Assembly (NCBI GenBank): GCA_039815945.1
Contig: JBCBYI010000102.1
Span: forward strand, 1 to 14,679
Reading direction: 5' to 3'
From: UBA11606 sp039815945
Lineage (GTDB): Bacteria; Actinomycetota; Acidimicrobiia; Acidimicrobiales; Aldehydirespiratoraceae
DNA: 14,679 nucleotides
Part shown: positions 1 to 7,616 of the stretch, piece after piece
Numbering within the stretch: the stretch's first letter is position 1
Layout: the number at the start of each line of letters is the position of its first letter
Notes under the pieces: generated by a model
Told to the model about the DNA's origin: nothing
Seen by the model: the letters and a program-made list of their open reading frames with translations, nothing else
The model's database searches: none
Made by a program: the position numbers and the translations under genes

Positions 1-171
1 CATGCCGAGCCCGAGGGCGATCTCCGCCGCGCCCGACGCCTGGTTGGCGAGCTTCGGGTCGGGGAACCAGCGCGGCACGATGGCCCCGAAGAAGTCCGGA
101 CGGACGAAGTGCATCACCCCGGCACTCGTGAAGAACACGCCGAGGGCTTGAGCGGAACGGTCGGTGGCCAT
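1..171 (-). CDS. DoxX-like membrane protein (partial, N-terminal 57 residues)
   Basis: The gene runs off the left edge, so only the N-terminus is visible, beginning MATDRSAQALGVFFTSAGVM. The pattern of a first membrane helix, then GVMHFVRPDFF, a VPRWFPDPK loop and a second hydrophobic helix with SGAAEIALGLGM matches small DoxX-family integral membrane proteins. These have about four helices and a poorly defined role, often linked to redox stress or respiration. The ATG at 171 is preferred because the two ATGs just upstream are out of frame. A CATGAT hexamer at 178-183 sits 6 nt before it, as in a leaderless promoter. The gene is divergent from the ABC-transporter operon. The inverted repeat at 186-211 falls about 15-40 bp upstream of this start, where a bound regulator would more likely repress than activate it (inference). 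Confidence 0.72.
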   Translation of the reverse strand, partial: MATDRSAQALGVFFTSAGVMHFVRPDFFGAIVPRWFPDPKLANQASGAAEIALGLGM

Positions 172-185
172 GGCTCCATCATGGT

Positions 186-211
186 GCGACTACTCCCGGG
201 GGAGTAGTCGC
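186..211. promoter_or_regulatory. Perfect 12-2-12 inverted repeat, likely response-regulator operator
   Basis: The arms GCGACTACTCCC and GGGAGTAGTCGC are exact reverse complements separated by GG. The site lies between the divergent DoxX-like gene and the ABC/two-component operon. Its centre (198.5) is 66.5 bp upstream of the ABC ATPase ATG, the same distance as the inverted repeats before the GH114 and CDC-LamG genes. A two-fold site with a 2-nt centre fits a dimeric NarL/LuxR-type helix-turn-helix, so the regulator encoded at 3250-3918 is the natural candidate. It is unlikely to be a terminator: there is no T-tract on either strand, and it sits upstream of both flanking genes. Confidence 0.8.
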
Positions 212-252
212 GAAGCCTCCCCCTGTGGGATTCGCGGTCGGCGTCGATCGCG

Positions 253-258
253 GATCAT
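253..258 (+). promoter_or_regulatory. Candidate -10 hexamer GATCAT of the ABC/two-component operon
   Basis: GATCAT ends 6 nt before the ATG at 265. It keeps the A and T at positions 2 and 6 of the TANNNT -10 consensus but lacks the first T. No Shine-Dalgarno stretch precedes the ATG, so a leaderless transcript starting at or near the A of the ATG is likely. A weak -10 fits a promoter that needs an activator at the upstream inverted repeat. Confidence 0.45.
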
Positions 259-264
259 GAATCC

Positions 265-1185
265 ATGATCGAAGTCACCAACCTCACCAAGCGCTACGGC
301 ACCTTCACCGCCGTCGACGACCTCAGCTTCACCGTCCAGCCCGGTATCGTCACCGGCTTCCTCGGCCCCAACGGCTCGGGTAAGTCGACCACGATGCGGA
401 TGATCCTGGGCCTCGACGCCCCCACGTCGGGCACCGCCACCGTCGGCGGTCGGGCGCTCGCCAAGCACCCGGCCCCGCTCACCTCGCTCGGCTTCCTGCT
501 CGACGCCGGCGCCGTGCACCCGACCCGGTCGGCCTACGACCACCTCCGGGCCCTCGCCGTCACCAACGGCATCCCGACCTCCCGGGTCGACGAGGTGCTC
601 GACATCGTCGGCCTGGGCGATGTCGGCAAGCGCCGCTCCGGCGGCTTTTCGCTCGGCATGGGCCAGCGCCTCGGCATCGCCGCCGCCCTGCTCGGCGACC
701 CCGAGGTCGTCATGCTCGACGAGCCGGTCAACGGTCTCGATCCCGAGGGCATCCTCTGGATCCGCCACCTCCTGCAGGATCTCGCCAAGGAGGGCCGCAC
801 CGTCTTCGTCTCGTCGCATCTCATGAGCGAGATGGAGCTCATGGCCGAGCACTTCGTGATCATCGGCCAGGGTGCGCTGATCGAGGACATCTCGATCGAC
901 GAGCTCCGCGACATGGCCGCCGGCGAGAAGACGCACGTTCGTGCCGAACAGCTCGACGACCTCGTCGGCTTCATGCGGCGTGACGGCGTCGAGATCGTCT
1001 CGGCCGATCGAGGCAGCGTGAGCGTCCGTGGCCTCGACGCCGCGGAGATCGGCGTGATCGCCCGCGACAACAACATCGCCCTCACCTCGCTGATCCCCGA
1101 GCAGCGCTCGCTCGAGGACGTCTTCATGTCCCTCACCGCCGACGCCGTCCAGTACCACGGCAGCTCGACCGCGATCGCCGCCTGA
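265..1185 (+). CDS. ABC transporter ATP-binding protein (BcrA/DrrA type)
   Basis: This 306-residue cytoplasmic ATPase powers the ABC-2 permease encoded next. It shows Walker A GPNGSGKS (about 34-41), the signature motif as FSLGMGQRLGIA (128-139), Walker B VVMLDEP (148-154), the D-loop GLDP and the switch His in SSHLMSE (His185). The segment after the Q-loop position reads GFLLDAGAVHPTRSAYDHL, typical of actinobacterial drug- and peptide-antibiotic-type exporters. The last ~90 residues form the C-terminal extension common in the DrrA/BcrA group and end SLEDVFMSLT. Its stop overlaps the permease ATG by one base, and the two-component genes follow in the same operon. This makes efflux of, or response to, an envelope-active compound plausible, but the substrate cannot be read from the sequence. 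Confidence 0.93.
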   Translation: MIEVTNLTKRYGTFTAVDDLSFTVQPGIVTGFLGPNGSGKSTTMRMILGLDAPTSGTATVGGRALAKHPAPLTSLGFLLDAGAVHPTRSAYDHLRALAVTNGIPTSRVDEVLDIVGLGDVGKRRSGGFSLGMGQRLGIAAALLGDPEVVMLDEPVNGLDPEGILWIRHLLQDLAKEGRTVFVSSHLMSEMELMAEHFVIIGQGALIEDISIDELRDMAAGEKTHVRAEQLDDLVGFMRRDGVEIVSADRGSVSVRGLDAAEIGVIARDNNIALTSLIPEQRSLEDVFMSLTADAVQYHGSSTAIAA

Positions 1186-2081
1186 TGACCTCCACCGAAT
1201 CCCTCTCCGTCCCACCCACGCCGACCCCCGAAGACAGCACCGCCATGACCACCATCACCGCCCCCACCGACATCACCGAGACCACCATGACCACCATCGC
1301 CCCGACCCGAAGCAAGCGAGTCCGCTCCATCAACGTCATCCGAGGCGAGTGGATCAAGTTCTGGTCCGTTCGCTCGACGAGCGTGACGCTCATCGCCGCC
1401 GGCCTCGCCACCATCGCCTTCGGCATGATCTTCTCCGCCGTCGCCGAATCCGACGAACAGGCCGGCCCGGCCGCCTTCCTCAACGACCCGGTCGACATCG
1501 CCCTCGGCGGCATCGGGCTCTCCGAGATGATCATCGGTGTTCTCGGCGTCATGTTCGTCGCCGGCGAGTACTCCACCGGCCTGATCCGCACCGCGTTCGC
1601 GTCGGTCGGCAAGCGCAGCCGGATCATCACCGCCAAGGTCGCGGTGACCGCCGCCGGTGTGTTCGCCGTCGGCTTCGCCGCCGTCGCCGGCTCCATCGTG
1701 CTCGGCCAGGCCGTCTACGCCGGGAGCGAGGCCACCGTCTCGATCACCGAGGTGTGGGACGTCGTCTTCGGCACGACCCTGTACCTGACCGGCATCGCCC
1801 TGATCGGCATCGCCCTGGGCTTCATCCTGCGCTCGACCGCCGCCGGCATCGGCACCCTCGTCGGTGGCGTGTTCATCGGTCCGAACCTGCTGCGGCTCCT
1901 GCCCGAGAGCATCACCGACGTGTTCCTCAAGTACCTCCCGTCCGATGCGGGCTCTGCGATGATGACCCGAGTGTCCGATCCCGATCTCCTGAGCCGTGGC
2001 GCCGGCTACGCCGTCTTCGCCGCCTGGGTCGTGGGCCTGCTCGTCGTCGCCGGTGTCATGACCGCTCGTCGGGACGCATGA
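1185..2081 (+). CDS. ABC-2 type transporter permease
   Basis: This 298-residue integral membrane partner of the ATPase starts at the ATG overlapping the ATPase stop by one base. The first ~40 residues are a Thr/Pro-rich, low-complexity cytoplasmic extension (repeated MTTI and TPTP pieces). The usual ABC-2 permease start, RGEWIKFWSVRST, follows at about 53-65. Six hydrophobic segments lie near 66-86, 110-126, 152-174, 195-215, 221-240 and 273-293, with the conserved GEYSTGLIRTAFA loop at 127-139. Internal ATGs at codons 21 and 35 could give shorter proteins without the extension, but the stop-start overlap favours the first ATG. The 3' end overlaps the kinase ATG by 4 nt, so expression of transporter and sensor is coupled. 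Confidence 0.9.
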   Translation: MTSTESLSVPPTPTPEDSTAMTTITAPTDITETTMTTIAPTRSKRVRSINVIRGEWIKFWSVRSTSVTLIAAGLATIAFGMIFSAVAESDEQAGPAAFLNDPVDIALGGIGLSEMIIGVLGVMFVAGEYSTGLIRTAFASVGKRSRIITAKVAVTAAGVFAVGFAAVAGSIVLGQAVYAGSEATVSITEVWDVVFGTTLYLTGIALIGIALGFILRSTAAGIGTLVGGVFIGPNLLRLLPESITDVFLKYLPSDAGSAMMTRVSDPDLLSRGAGYAVFAAWVVGLLVVAGVMTARRDA

Positions 2082-3253
2082 GCGACGCACGCGGCGCCCC
2101 GGTGATGGCGTGGCTGCGGGAGGATCCCCGCCGCTTCGATCTCGCCGTTGCCGTCCTCGTCATCGGCCTCGGAAGCCTGCTGCTCCAATCAGCGCCCGAG
2201 GAGTTCGACACCGGCTGGCCCGAAGTGGCCGCCGGTGTCGGCGCGTTCGTGATGGTCGCGCTCCGCCGCTGGCGTCCGTTGCCCCTCCTCGTGGCGGCGC
2301 TGTCGTGGGGAGCGATCCACGTCAGCATCTACCAGCGCCCGACGCCGATCTTCTTCGCCATCCTCGTCCTGCTCTTCACCGTGTGTGTCTCGCTCGATCG
2401 ATGGCGAGCCATCGCCCTCGGTGTGGTGGTCGCGGCGCCGCTCTACGGCTTCGGGCTCTACGTCAACGAGGCGTCGGCGGGCGATCAGCGGGCCACGATC
2501 GGCATCGTGTGGACGTTCCTCGCCGTCGGCGTCGCCGATGCGACCCGCTCGTGGCGGCAGTACAAGGAATCGGCCGACGCCCAGGTGCGGGCTGCGGTGC
2601 TCGCTGCCGAGGCGGAGACTCGTCAGCAGGTGAGCGAGGAACGACTCGCCATCGCCCGCGAACTCCACGATCTGCTCGCCCACAGTCTGTCGGTCATGAA
2701 CGTGCAAACCGGTGCGGCGCTGCATCTCCTGCGCAACGACCCTGATCAAGCGGAACAGTCGCTCACGGCGGCCCGCGACGCCGGCAAGACCGTGCTCGAC
2801 GAGCTCCGCGAGCTGCTCGGCGTGCTCCGACACGCCGACGGCGATGATCCTCCGACCTCGTCGCTGCCGACCGTCGACCAGATCGACGCACTCGTTGACA
2901 CGATGCGGTCGGCCGGCCTCGCCGTCGAGTGGACGGTCGCCGGCGCGCGCCGACCGTTGGCACCGGCGGTGTCGCTCGCCGCCTATCGCATCGTGCAGGA
3001 ATCGCTCACCAACGCGGCCAAGCACGGCACCGGATCCGCCGACCTCGCGACCGTCTGGGACGATGACGGTCTGACGATCCAGGTCGCGAACGCGGTCGCC
3101 GGTGAGTCCGGGGCCGGGAGTGGTCACGGCCTCGTCGGCATGCGAGAGCGGGCAGTGGCGAATGGCGGTCGACTCGAGGTCGATGCCGACGGGGTGCGGT
3201 TCCTCGTCGATGCGTGGTTGCCGGTGACGGCCGGTCGGGAGGCGATGGCGTGA
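2078..3253 (+). CDS. DesK/NarL-type sensor histidine kinase
   Basis: The ATG at 2078 overlaps the permease stop (ATGA) and gives 391 residues. About six hydrophobic segments fill residues 20-155 with very short loops, so the signal is probably sensed within or at the membrane. A coiled linker (about 160-188) leads into the HisKA_3 dimerisation domain, where ERLAIARELHDLLAHS places the phospho-acceptor at His197. The HATPase domain shows the N-box ESLTNAAKHG (Asn312) and the glycine-rich GHGLVGMRERA (about 349-359). It phosphorylates the regulator encoded immediately downstream, with which it overlaps by 4 nt (GTGA). Intramembrane sensors placed beside BcrAB-like exporters often report envelope stress or the transporter's own activity; that role is inferred here. 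Confidence 0.92.
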   Translation: MSDARGAPVMAWLREDPRRFDLAVAVLVIGLGSLLLQSAPEEFDTGWPEVAAGVGAFVMVALRRWRPLPLLVAALSWGAIHVSIYQRPTPIFFAILVLLFTVCVSLDRWRAIALGVVVAAPLYGFGLYVNEASAGDQRATIGIVWTFLAVGVADATRSWRQYKESADAQVRAAVLAAEAETRQQVSEERLAIARELHDLLAHSLSVMNVQTGAALHLLRNDPDQAEQSLTAARDAGKTVLDELRELLGVLRHADGDDPPTSSLPTVDQIDALVDTMRSAGLAVEWTVAGARRPLAPAVSLAAYRIVQESLTNAAKHGTGSADLATVWDDDGLTIQVANAVAGESGAGSGHGLVGMRERAVANGGRLEVDADGVRFLVDAWLPVTAGREAMA

Positions 3254-3918
3254 CGATTCGTGTGGTGTTGGTCGACGATCAGGCCCTGATCCGTGCCGGT
3301 TTCAAGGCGATCATCGACTCCGCTCCCGACCTCGAGGTCGTGGGCGAGGCCGACGACGGCGCCGATGCGGTCGAGGTGATCCGCGCCGGTCGGGCCGACG
3401 TCGTGTTGATGGACATTCGGATGCCCGGCCAGGACGGCATCACCACGACGAAGGCGATCACGGCCGACGACGACCTCGCCGGCGTTCGGGTGATCGTGCT
3501 CACCACGTTCGAACTCGACGAGTACGTCGTCGGTGCGATGGCGGCCGGGGCGAGTGGCTTCCTCGACAAGGGTGTCGATCCCGACGTGTTGCTCGACGCG
3601 ATCCGAGTCGTGGCCGAGGGCGAGGCGCTGCTCACCCCCAAGGCGACCCGTGCGTTGCTCGCGTCCCTCGGTGACGGGCCCGCCGCGGTCCCGGTCGACG
3701 AGGACACGCTCCAGCACCTGACAGCGCGCGAGCGTGAAGTGGTCGGCTTGGTGGGTCAGGGGCTCAACAACGAGGAGATCGCCGAGGCGCTCTTCCTGTC
3801 GCCGCTCACCGCCAAGACCCACGTCAGTCGGGCGATGACCAAGCTGCACGCCCGGGACCGGGCGCAGTTGGTGGCGATGGCGTTCAAGACCGGCCTGACG
3901 CGTCTCGACGATCTGTAG
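3250..3918 (+). CDS. NarL/LuxR-family response regulator
   Basis: The GTG at 3250 overlaps the kinase stop and gives a 222-residue regulator that begins directly with the receiver fold (TIRVVLVDDQALIRAGF). A more upstream in-frame ATG would add a tail reaching into the kinase gene and is less likely. The acidic pair is Asp9-Asp10, the phospho-acceptor is Asp55 in VVLMDIRMP, and the conserved Lys is Lys107. The C-terminal GerE-type helix-turn-helix spans roughly 154-208 (LTAREREVVGLVGQGLNNEEIAEALFLSPLTAKTHV region). Phosphorylated dimers probably bind the inverted repeat at 186-211 to control their own operon. The gene ends 8 nt from the stop of a convergent gene. Confidence 0.93.
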   Translation: MTIRVVLVDDQALIRAGFKAIIDSAPDLEVVGEADDGADAVEVIRAGRADVVLMDIRMPGQDGITTTKAITADDDLAGVRVIVLTTFELDEYVVGAMAAGASGFLDKGVDPDVLLDAIRVVAEGEALLTPKATRALLASLGDGPAAVPVDEDTLQHLTAREREVVGLVGQGLNNEEIAEALFLSPLTAKTHVSRAMTKLHARDRAQLVAMAFKTGLTRLDDL

Positions 3919-3926
3919 CGAGGTGA

Positions 3927-4274
3927 TCAGAGGCGACGAGCGAAGCTGAGCTCGTGACCGTCGGGGTCGCGGATGTGGAAGTAGCGCTCACCCCACGGCG
4001 CATCAGATGGGGCGAACTCAGGGCGGTGGCCCGCCGCGATCGCCGTGTCGTGGATCTCGTCGGGCGAGCCGACGTGGAAGATCACCCGGCCCCAGCCGAG
4101 TCCGGGCGCATCGCCGGTGTGTTGCAGGTTGACGAAGTTCGCGCCGATCGACAGCGACGTGAACGACGCGTCGGTTCCCCCGTAGACGATCTCGCAGCCG
4201 AGGTCGGTGTAGAAGCCGACCGATGCCGCCATGTCGGTCACGACGAAGGTGATGGCGTTGATCTCGGTCGACAC
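3927..4274 (-). CDS. VOC-family (glyoxalase/bleomycin-resistance fold) protein
   Basis: This small 115-residue protein contains two beta-alpha-beta-beta-beta modules. It starts STEINAITFVVTDMAASVGF followed by YTDLGCEIVY. The second half ends with the typical YFHIRDPDGHELSFARRL, whose Glu is the usual metal-ligand position. Such proteins serve as metal-dependent isomerases, dioxygenases, fosfomycin/bleomycin-type resistance proteins or simple binders; no specific substrate can be assigned. The GTG start at 4274 is chosen because the fold begins there and AGGGGG precedes it by about 6 nt as a strong Shine-Dalgarno. It lies 10 nt after the stop of the SCO6745-family gene, so the two probably form one operon. 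Confidence 0.88.
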   Translation of the reverse strand: MSTEINAITFVVTDMAASVGFYTDLGCEIVYGGTDASFTSLSIGANFVNLQHTGDAPGLGWGRVIFHVGSPDEIHDTAIAAGHRPEFAPSDAPWGERYFHIRDPDGHELSFARRL

Positions 4275-4284
4275 GGCTCGCCCC

Positions 4285-5124
4285 CTACCGGCCGATCGCG
4301 GCGAAGGCGCCGCCGTCGAGGAGGGCCCGGCGCACCGGCTTGAGCAGATCGAGCAGCCGGGCGGTCTGGTCGGGGCCGACCGCGTCGACGAGCGGGAGTG
4401 CCGCCCGGTCGGTTCGCCGCTCGATGTCGGCCCGGAAGGCCTCGCCCATCTCGGTGAACGATTCGTCGTCTCGCACGAGACCACGGGCGACCAGTCGGGC
4501 CACGCCGTCGTTCCACTGCTGCTCGGACCACTGGCGGGTCGCAGTCAGCGCCACCTTCGGCACCGTGCCGGTCGCTGCGTGCAGGATCAGGGCTTCGACC
4601 GGATCGGCGGGGGCGGCGACGAGCGCGGCGACGTGGGCGTCGCCTCGCCACTCGCGCAGGATCGTGACCCGCTGCCACAGTCGCTCCCACGGGTCGTCGG
4701 GTTCGGGGGTGGCCCGGTTACCGGCGGCCAGTGGACGGCCGGCATCGCCGACCGCGGCGATCATGCGACCGGCGATGTCGGTGGCCTCGGCCACGCCGTC
4801 GGCGTCAAGGTCGGGCTCGACTCGGCGAAGGACCCGCCCGGCGGCCCGGATCCGTGCCTGCTGGATGGCGGCCGGTTCGGCGATCGACCAGGCATCGGGG
4901 ATCGCTGGGGTCACGAGATCCGGATTGAAGTTGTAGAACGTCGCCACGATCACGCCCGCCGGAACCGGCCCGAGCGCCGCCCCGCGGCTGGCGAAGTAGT
5001 GGTGGGTGGCGGGCAGGCCGAGCGAGTCGTACTCCTCGGTCGCCTCGGGTGCGAAGTAGATGAAGCCGTGGACGAGGTTGGTCATCGACCCGAGCCGGCC
5101 CGAGAGTTCGAGGAGATCGCTCAT
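4285..5124 (-). CDS. SCO6745-family protein
   Basis: This 279-residue soluble protein has no signal peptide or membrane segment. The N-terminal part carries HGFIYFAPEATEEYDSLGL and HHYFASRGAALGPVP, followed by VIVATFYNFNPDLV. These landmarks mark the actinobacterial SCO6745 family, whose biochemical role I do not know. The C-terminal ~90 residues are helical, with QWSEQQWNDGVARLVARGLV and a FTEMGEAFRADIERRTD stretch resembling a winged-helix/MarR-like half, so nucleic-acid or ligand sensing is possible but unproven. The start at 5124 lies 6 nt behind a TAGGTT -10 hexamer. It is transcribed divergently from the dioxygenase gene with only 33 bp between the two start codons. Confidence 0.8.
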   Translation of the reverse strand: MSDLLELSGRLGSMTNLVHGFIYFAPEATEEYDSLGLPATHHYFASRGAALGPVPAGVIVATFYNFNPDLVTPAIPDAWSIAEPAAIQQARIRAAGRVLRRVEPDLDADGVAEATDIAGRMIAAVGDAGRPLAAGNRATPEPDDPWERLWQRVTILREWRGDAHVAALVAAPADPVEALILHAATGTVPKVALTATRQWSEQQWNDGVARLVARGLVRDDESFTEMGEAFRADIERRTDRAALPLVDAVGPDQTARLLDLLKPVRRALLDGGAFAAIGR

Positions 5125-5130
5125 GCCCGC

Positions 5131-5136
5131 AACCTA
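5131..5136 (-). promoter_or_regulatory. -10 hexamer TAGGTT for the SCO6745-family/VOC operon
   Basis: On the minus strand TAGGTT matches TANNNT and ends 6 nt before the ATG at 5124. There is no room for a 5' leader, so the message is likely leaderless. Confidence 0.6.
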
Positions 5137-5145
5137 GGGGGGCGC

Positions 5146-5151
5146 TACCGT
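5146..5151 (+). promoter_or_regulatory. -10 hexamer TACCGT for the dioxygenase operon
   Basis: TACCGT matches TANNNT and ends 6 nt before the ATG at 5158, implying a leaderless message. Its -35 region must overlap the start of the divergent SCO6745-family gene, so the two promoters probably interfere with each other. Confidence 0.6.
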
Positions 5152-5157
5152 CCGGAC

Positions 5158-6033
5158 ATGATCGACGGACGCTTCGACCGCACGAGCGACCCGGCCGACA
5201 TCGCGGCCTTCCTCGCCGAGCACGGTTACGCGATCGTCGAGCGGGCCGTCGACGAGGAGGTCATGGACCGCTTCGCGGCCGAGGTCGCGCCCTACGTCGA
5301 GGCCTCGGCTGCCGGCCGCGACGTTTACGACGGGTTGTACACCCGCCGCACCGGCGCCCTGATCGCGCGATGCCCGGCTTCGCGAGAGCTCGTCATGCAT
5401 CCACAGGTCGTCGCCACCGTCGAGCACGTCCTGTCGCACTCGACCACCGTGCAGCTCCACCTCACCCAGCTGATCACGATCGAGCCGGGTGAGACGAAGC
5501 AGAAGCCTCATCGCGATCAGATGGCCTTCGACTTCTATCCTTTCCCTGCGGACTACCACGTGCAGTGCAACACTATGTGGGCCCTCACCGACTTCACGGC
5601 CGAGAACGGCGCGACCCACATCGCCCCGGGCACGAGCGGCATGGCCGACGACGAGGCGGCGGCGGTCACGGAGATCCAGGCCGAGATGCCCCGTGGGTCG
5701 GTGCTGTTCTACGACGGCAAGGTCCTGCACGGCGGCGGTGCCAACACCGCCGACGGTGTCCGTCAGGGGATCAACATCACCTACGCCGTCGGGTGGGTCC
5801 GCCAGGAGGAGAACCAGTTCCTCGCCTGCCCGGCCGAGATCGCCCGCGCCCTCGACGACGAACTCCTCAAGATGATGGGGTACCAGCAGGGGGCGTTCGC
5901 CCTCGGCTACGTCGGCGACCATCAGGATCCACTCGCTGTGCTGCGCGGCACCGACGAGAAGGTGCGGGTCGTGAGCGAGTTCGGCGACGCGAACGAGTCG
6001 TTCGCCGGCTTCGTCGAGGATCTCGGCGACTGA
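5158..6033 (+). CDS. Phytanoyl-CoA dioxygenase (PhyH) family Fe(II)/2-oxoglutarate oxygenase
   Basis: This 291-residue cytoplasmic oxygenase should couple 2-oxoglutarate decarboxylation to hydroxylation of a small organic substrate. The iron triad is readable: His118 and Asp120 in KPHRDQMAFD, and His191 in VLHGGGANT. Arg202 in GVRQGINITYAVGW is the likely 2-oxoglutarate-binding arginine. The start MIDGRFDRTSD sits directly behind a -10 box. The protein continues as a normal PhyH fold (AFLAEHGYAIVERAVDEEVMDRF) with DFTAENGATHIAPGTSG before the distal His. The stop overlaps the next ATG by one base, so it is translationally coupled to the dimethylformamidase-like gene. This suggests that the two act on the same compound. 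The substrate is unknown, and phytanoyl-CoA itself is only the family name. Confidence 0.9.
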   Translation: MIDGRFDRTSDPADIAAFLAEHGYAIVERAVDEEVMDRFAAEVAPYVEASAAGRDVYDGLYTRRTGALIARCPASRELVMHPQVVATVEHVLSHSTTVQLHLTQLITIEPGETKQKPHRDQMAFDFYPFPADYHVQCNTMWALTDFTAENGATHIAPGTSGMADDEAAAVTEIQAEMPRGSVLFYDGKVLHGGGANTADGVRQGINITYAVGWVRQEENQFLACPAEIARALDDELLKMMGYQQGAFALGYVGDHQDPLAVLRGTDEKVRVVSEFGDANESFAGFVEDLGD

Positions 6034-7568
6034 TGCACCCGAGCGAACGGGTCTTCACCCGCTGGCCCGACACCGAGGGCTACTGCACACCGCTGTCGGC
6101 CGAGGCCGGCACCCGGATCGGGCTGCGAGCGGCGAGCCGGGCCGGTTCCTTCACGGTCGACGTGCGGCGGTGGGGCAGTGCCGAGCCGGCATGGACGGCG
6201 GAGGCCCAGGCCGCCGATCACGCCGTGCCCGACGAGGCCTGGGCCGAGGGATGCGGCTGGCCGGTCGCCGTCGAGATCCCGACCGATGCCTCGTGGCCGT
6301 CGGGCATGTACGAGGTGGCGATGCAGGCCGATGGCGGCAGGAACGGGCGGGCGACGAGCCAGGCCTTCTTCGCGCTGCGCCCCGCCGTCACGGCGCCCAC
6401 GTCGAGGGCGGTGCTGCACCTCGCCACCAACACCTACAACGCCTACAACCAGTGGGGCGGGAAGTGCTGCTACTCCGGCGCCACCCACGTCTCGTTCGAA
6501 CGGCCCCTCGAGCGTGGCTATCTGCGGCGCCCGGTCGACGAGTCGGGCTACGACGGCCGCATCACCGACATCGACGGCGATCCGACGCACCAACGGCTCA
6601 TCGACTACCAGTACGCCAACGACCTCCCCCTTTGGACCAACTCCGGTGGGTGGTGGAACTGGGAGCGGCGGTTCGTCGAATGGGCCGATCGTGAGGGCTT
6701 CGATGTCGACGTGGTGATCGACGCCGACCTCGAGATCCCCGGACTCCTCGACGACTACGACGTGCTGCTCACCGTGGGTCACAACGAGTACTGGACCCGC
6801 GGCATGCGAGATGCCGCCGACGCCTTCGTCGAGCGCGGCGGTCGTTGGGCGATCTTCTCGGGCAACACCGCGTTCTGGCAGGTGCGCTACGACGAGCGCG
6901 GCCAGATGACGGCGTACAAGGGCCGAGCCCACTTCCAGGATCCGGTGCGCGGGACCGAGCGGCATCAGGAGCTCACGACCTTCTGGTCCGACCCGTCGAT
7001 CGGTCATCCGGAGACCACCACTACCGGCCTCACGTTCACCCGCGGCGGCTACCACCGGGTCGGGCACGCCGTTCCCGACGGCGACGGCGGCTTCCGGATC
7101 CACGAGCCGAGTCACTGGGCCTTCGAGGGCTCCGGTCTCGGGGTCGGAGATCTCCTCGGCGAGGGTGCCTACGCGGTCGGCTACGAGGTCGACGGGGTCG
7201 CTCTCGAGTGGGTCGACGGTCGGCCCGTGGCGACGCACGAGGACGCGGCGCCCGAGTCGATCGAGATCCTCGCCACCGCTCCCGCCCGCCTGATGTCGAT
7301 CACCGACGAGGTGTGCGAACCGCCCCCGCTGCTCTGGGAGGACACGAGTCCGCCCGGCGAGTTGGAGGATCTCGCCTTCGCGCTGTTCGGCGACATGAGC
7401 GACGAGAGCGTCGCCCGCATCGCCCAGGGCCACGCGGTCATGGCGACCTTCACGAGGGGTGCCGGCGAGGTCTTCAACGCCGGTTCGGCCGACTGGGCCT
7501 ACGGCCTCGACGAGCACCCGCTCGTGCAACGAGTGACGGCCAACGTCCTGCGGCGGTTCGGCGTGTAG
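6033..7568 (+). CDS. N,N-dimethylformamidase large-subunit-like protein
   Basis: This 511-residue protein starts at the ATG overlapping the dioxygenase stop. Residues ~1-120 form a beta-rich domain (sugar-binding or FN3-like look). The core then carries motifs I associate with the dimethylformamidase beta-subunit family: NTYNAYNQWGG (133-143), NSGGWWNWE, VGHNEYWT (248-255) and SGNTAFWQVRYD (276-287). Known dimethylformamidases bind iron through two tyrosines and a glutamate and hydrolyse a stable amide; NEYWT is a plausible part of that site, but I cannot map it precisely. The C-terminal portion ends with FTRGAGEVFNAGSADWAYGLD, typical of the class. No dedicated small subunit is visible nearby. 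Pairing with an oxygenase suggests stepwise attack on an N-alkyl or amide compound (inference). Confidence 0.78.
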   Translation: MHPSERVFTRWPDTEGYCTPLSAEAGTRIGLRAASRAGSFTVDVRRWGSAEPAWTAEAQAADHAVPDEAWAEGCGWPVAVEIPTDASWPSGMYEVAMQADGGRNGRATSQAFFALRPAVTAPTSRAVLHLATNTYNAYNQWGGKCCYSGATHVSFERPLERGYLRRPVDESGYDGRITDIDGDPTHQRLIDYQYANDLPLWTNSGGWWNWERRFVEWADREGFDVDVVIDADLEIPGLLDDYDVLLTVGHNEYWTRGMRDAADAFVERGGRWAIFSGNTAFWQVRYDERGQMTAYKGRAHFQDPVRGTERHQELTTFWSDPSIGHPETTTTGLTFTRGGYHRVGHAVPDGDGGFRIHEPSHWAFEGSGLGVGDLLGEGAYAVGYEVDGVALEWVDGRPVATHEDAAPESIEILATAPARLMSITDEVCEPPPLLWEDTSPPGELEDLAFALFGDMSDESVARIAQGHAVMATFTRGAGEVFNAGSADWAYGLDEHPLVQRVTANVLRRFGV

Positions 7569-7569
7569 T

Positions 7570-7589
7570 CAGCCGGTGATGACTGGCTG
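7570..7589. terminator. Weak hairpin between convergent genes
   Basis: CAGCCGGT, a GATG loop and ACTGGCTG can pair over 8 bp with one G-T wobble, starting just after the TAG at 7568. There is no T-tract, so it would be at best a weak or factor-assisted terminator. It lies in the 48-bp gap between two converging genes, where termination is expected. Confidence 0.3.
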
Positions 7590-7616
7590 GATACCCCGCA
7601 GCCTCCGGCGGTGAGA

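Noticed and set aside
190..2090. Long antisense open frames opposite the ABC operon
   Set aside because: Their translations are Arg/Gly/Asp-rich with no domain, and they lie opposite genes with strong motifs; they result from high GC content.
4231..5157. A long plus-strand frame extending the dioxygenase gene upstream
   Set aside because: It runs opposite two well-supported minus-strand genes. The PhyH fold and -10 box place the start at 5158.
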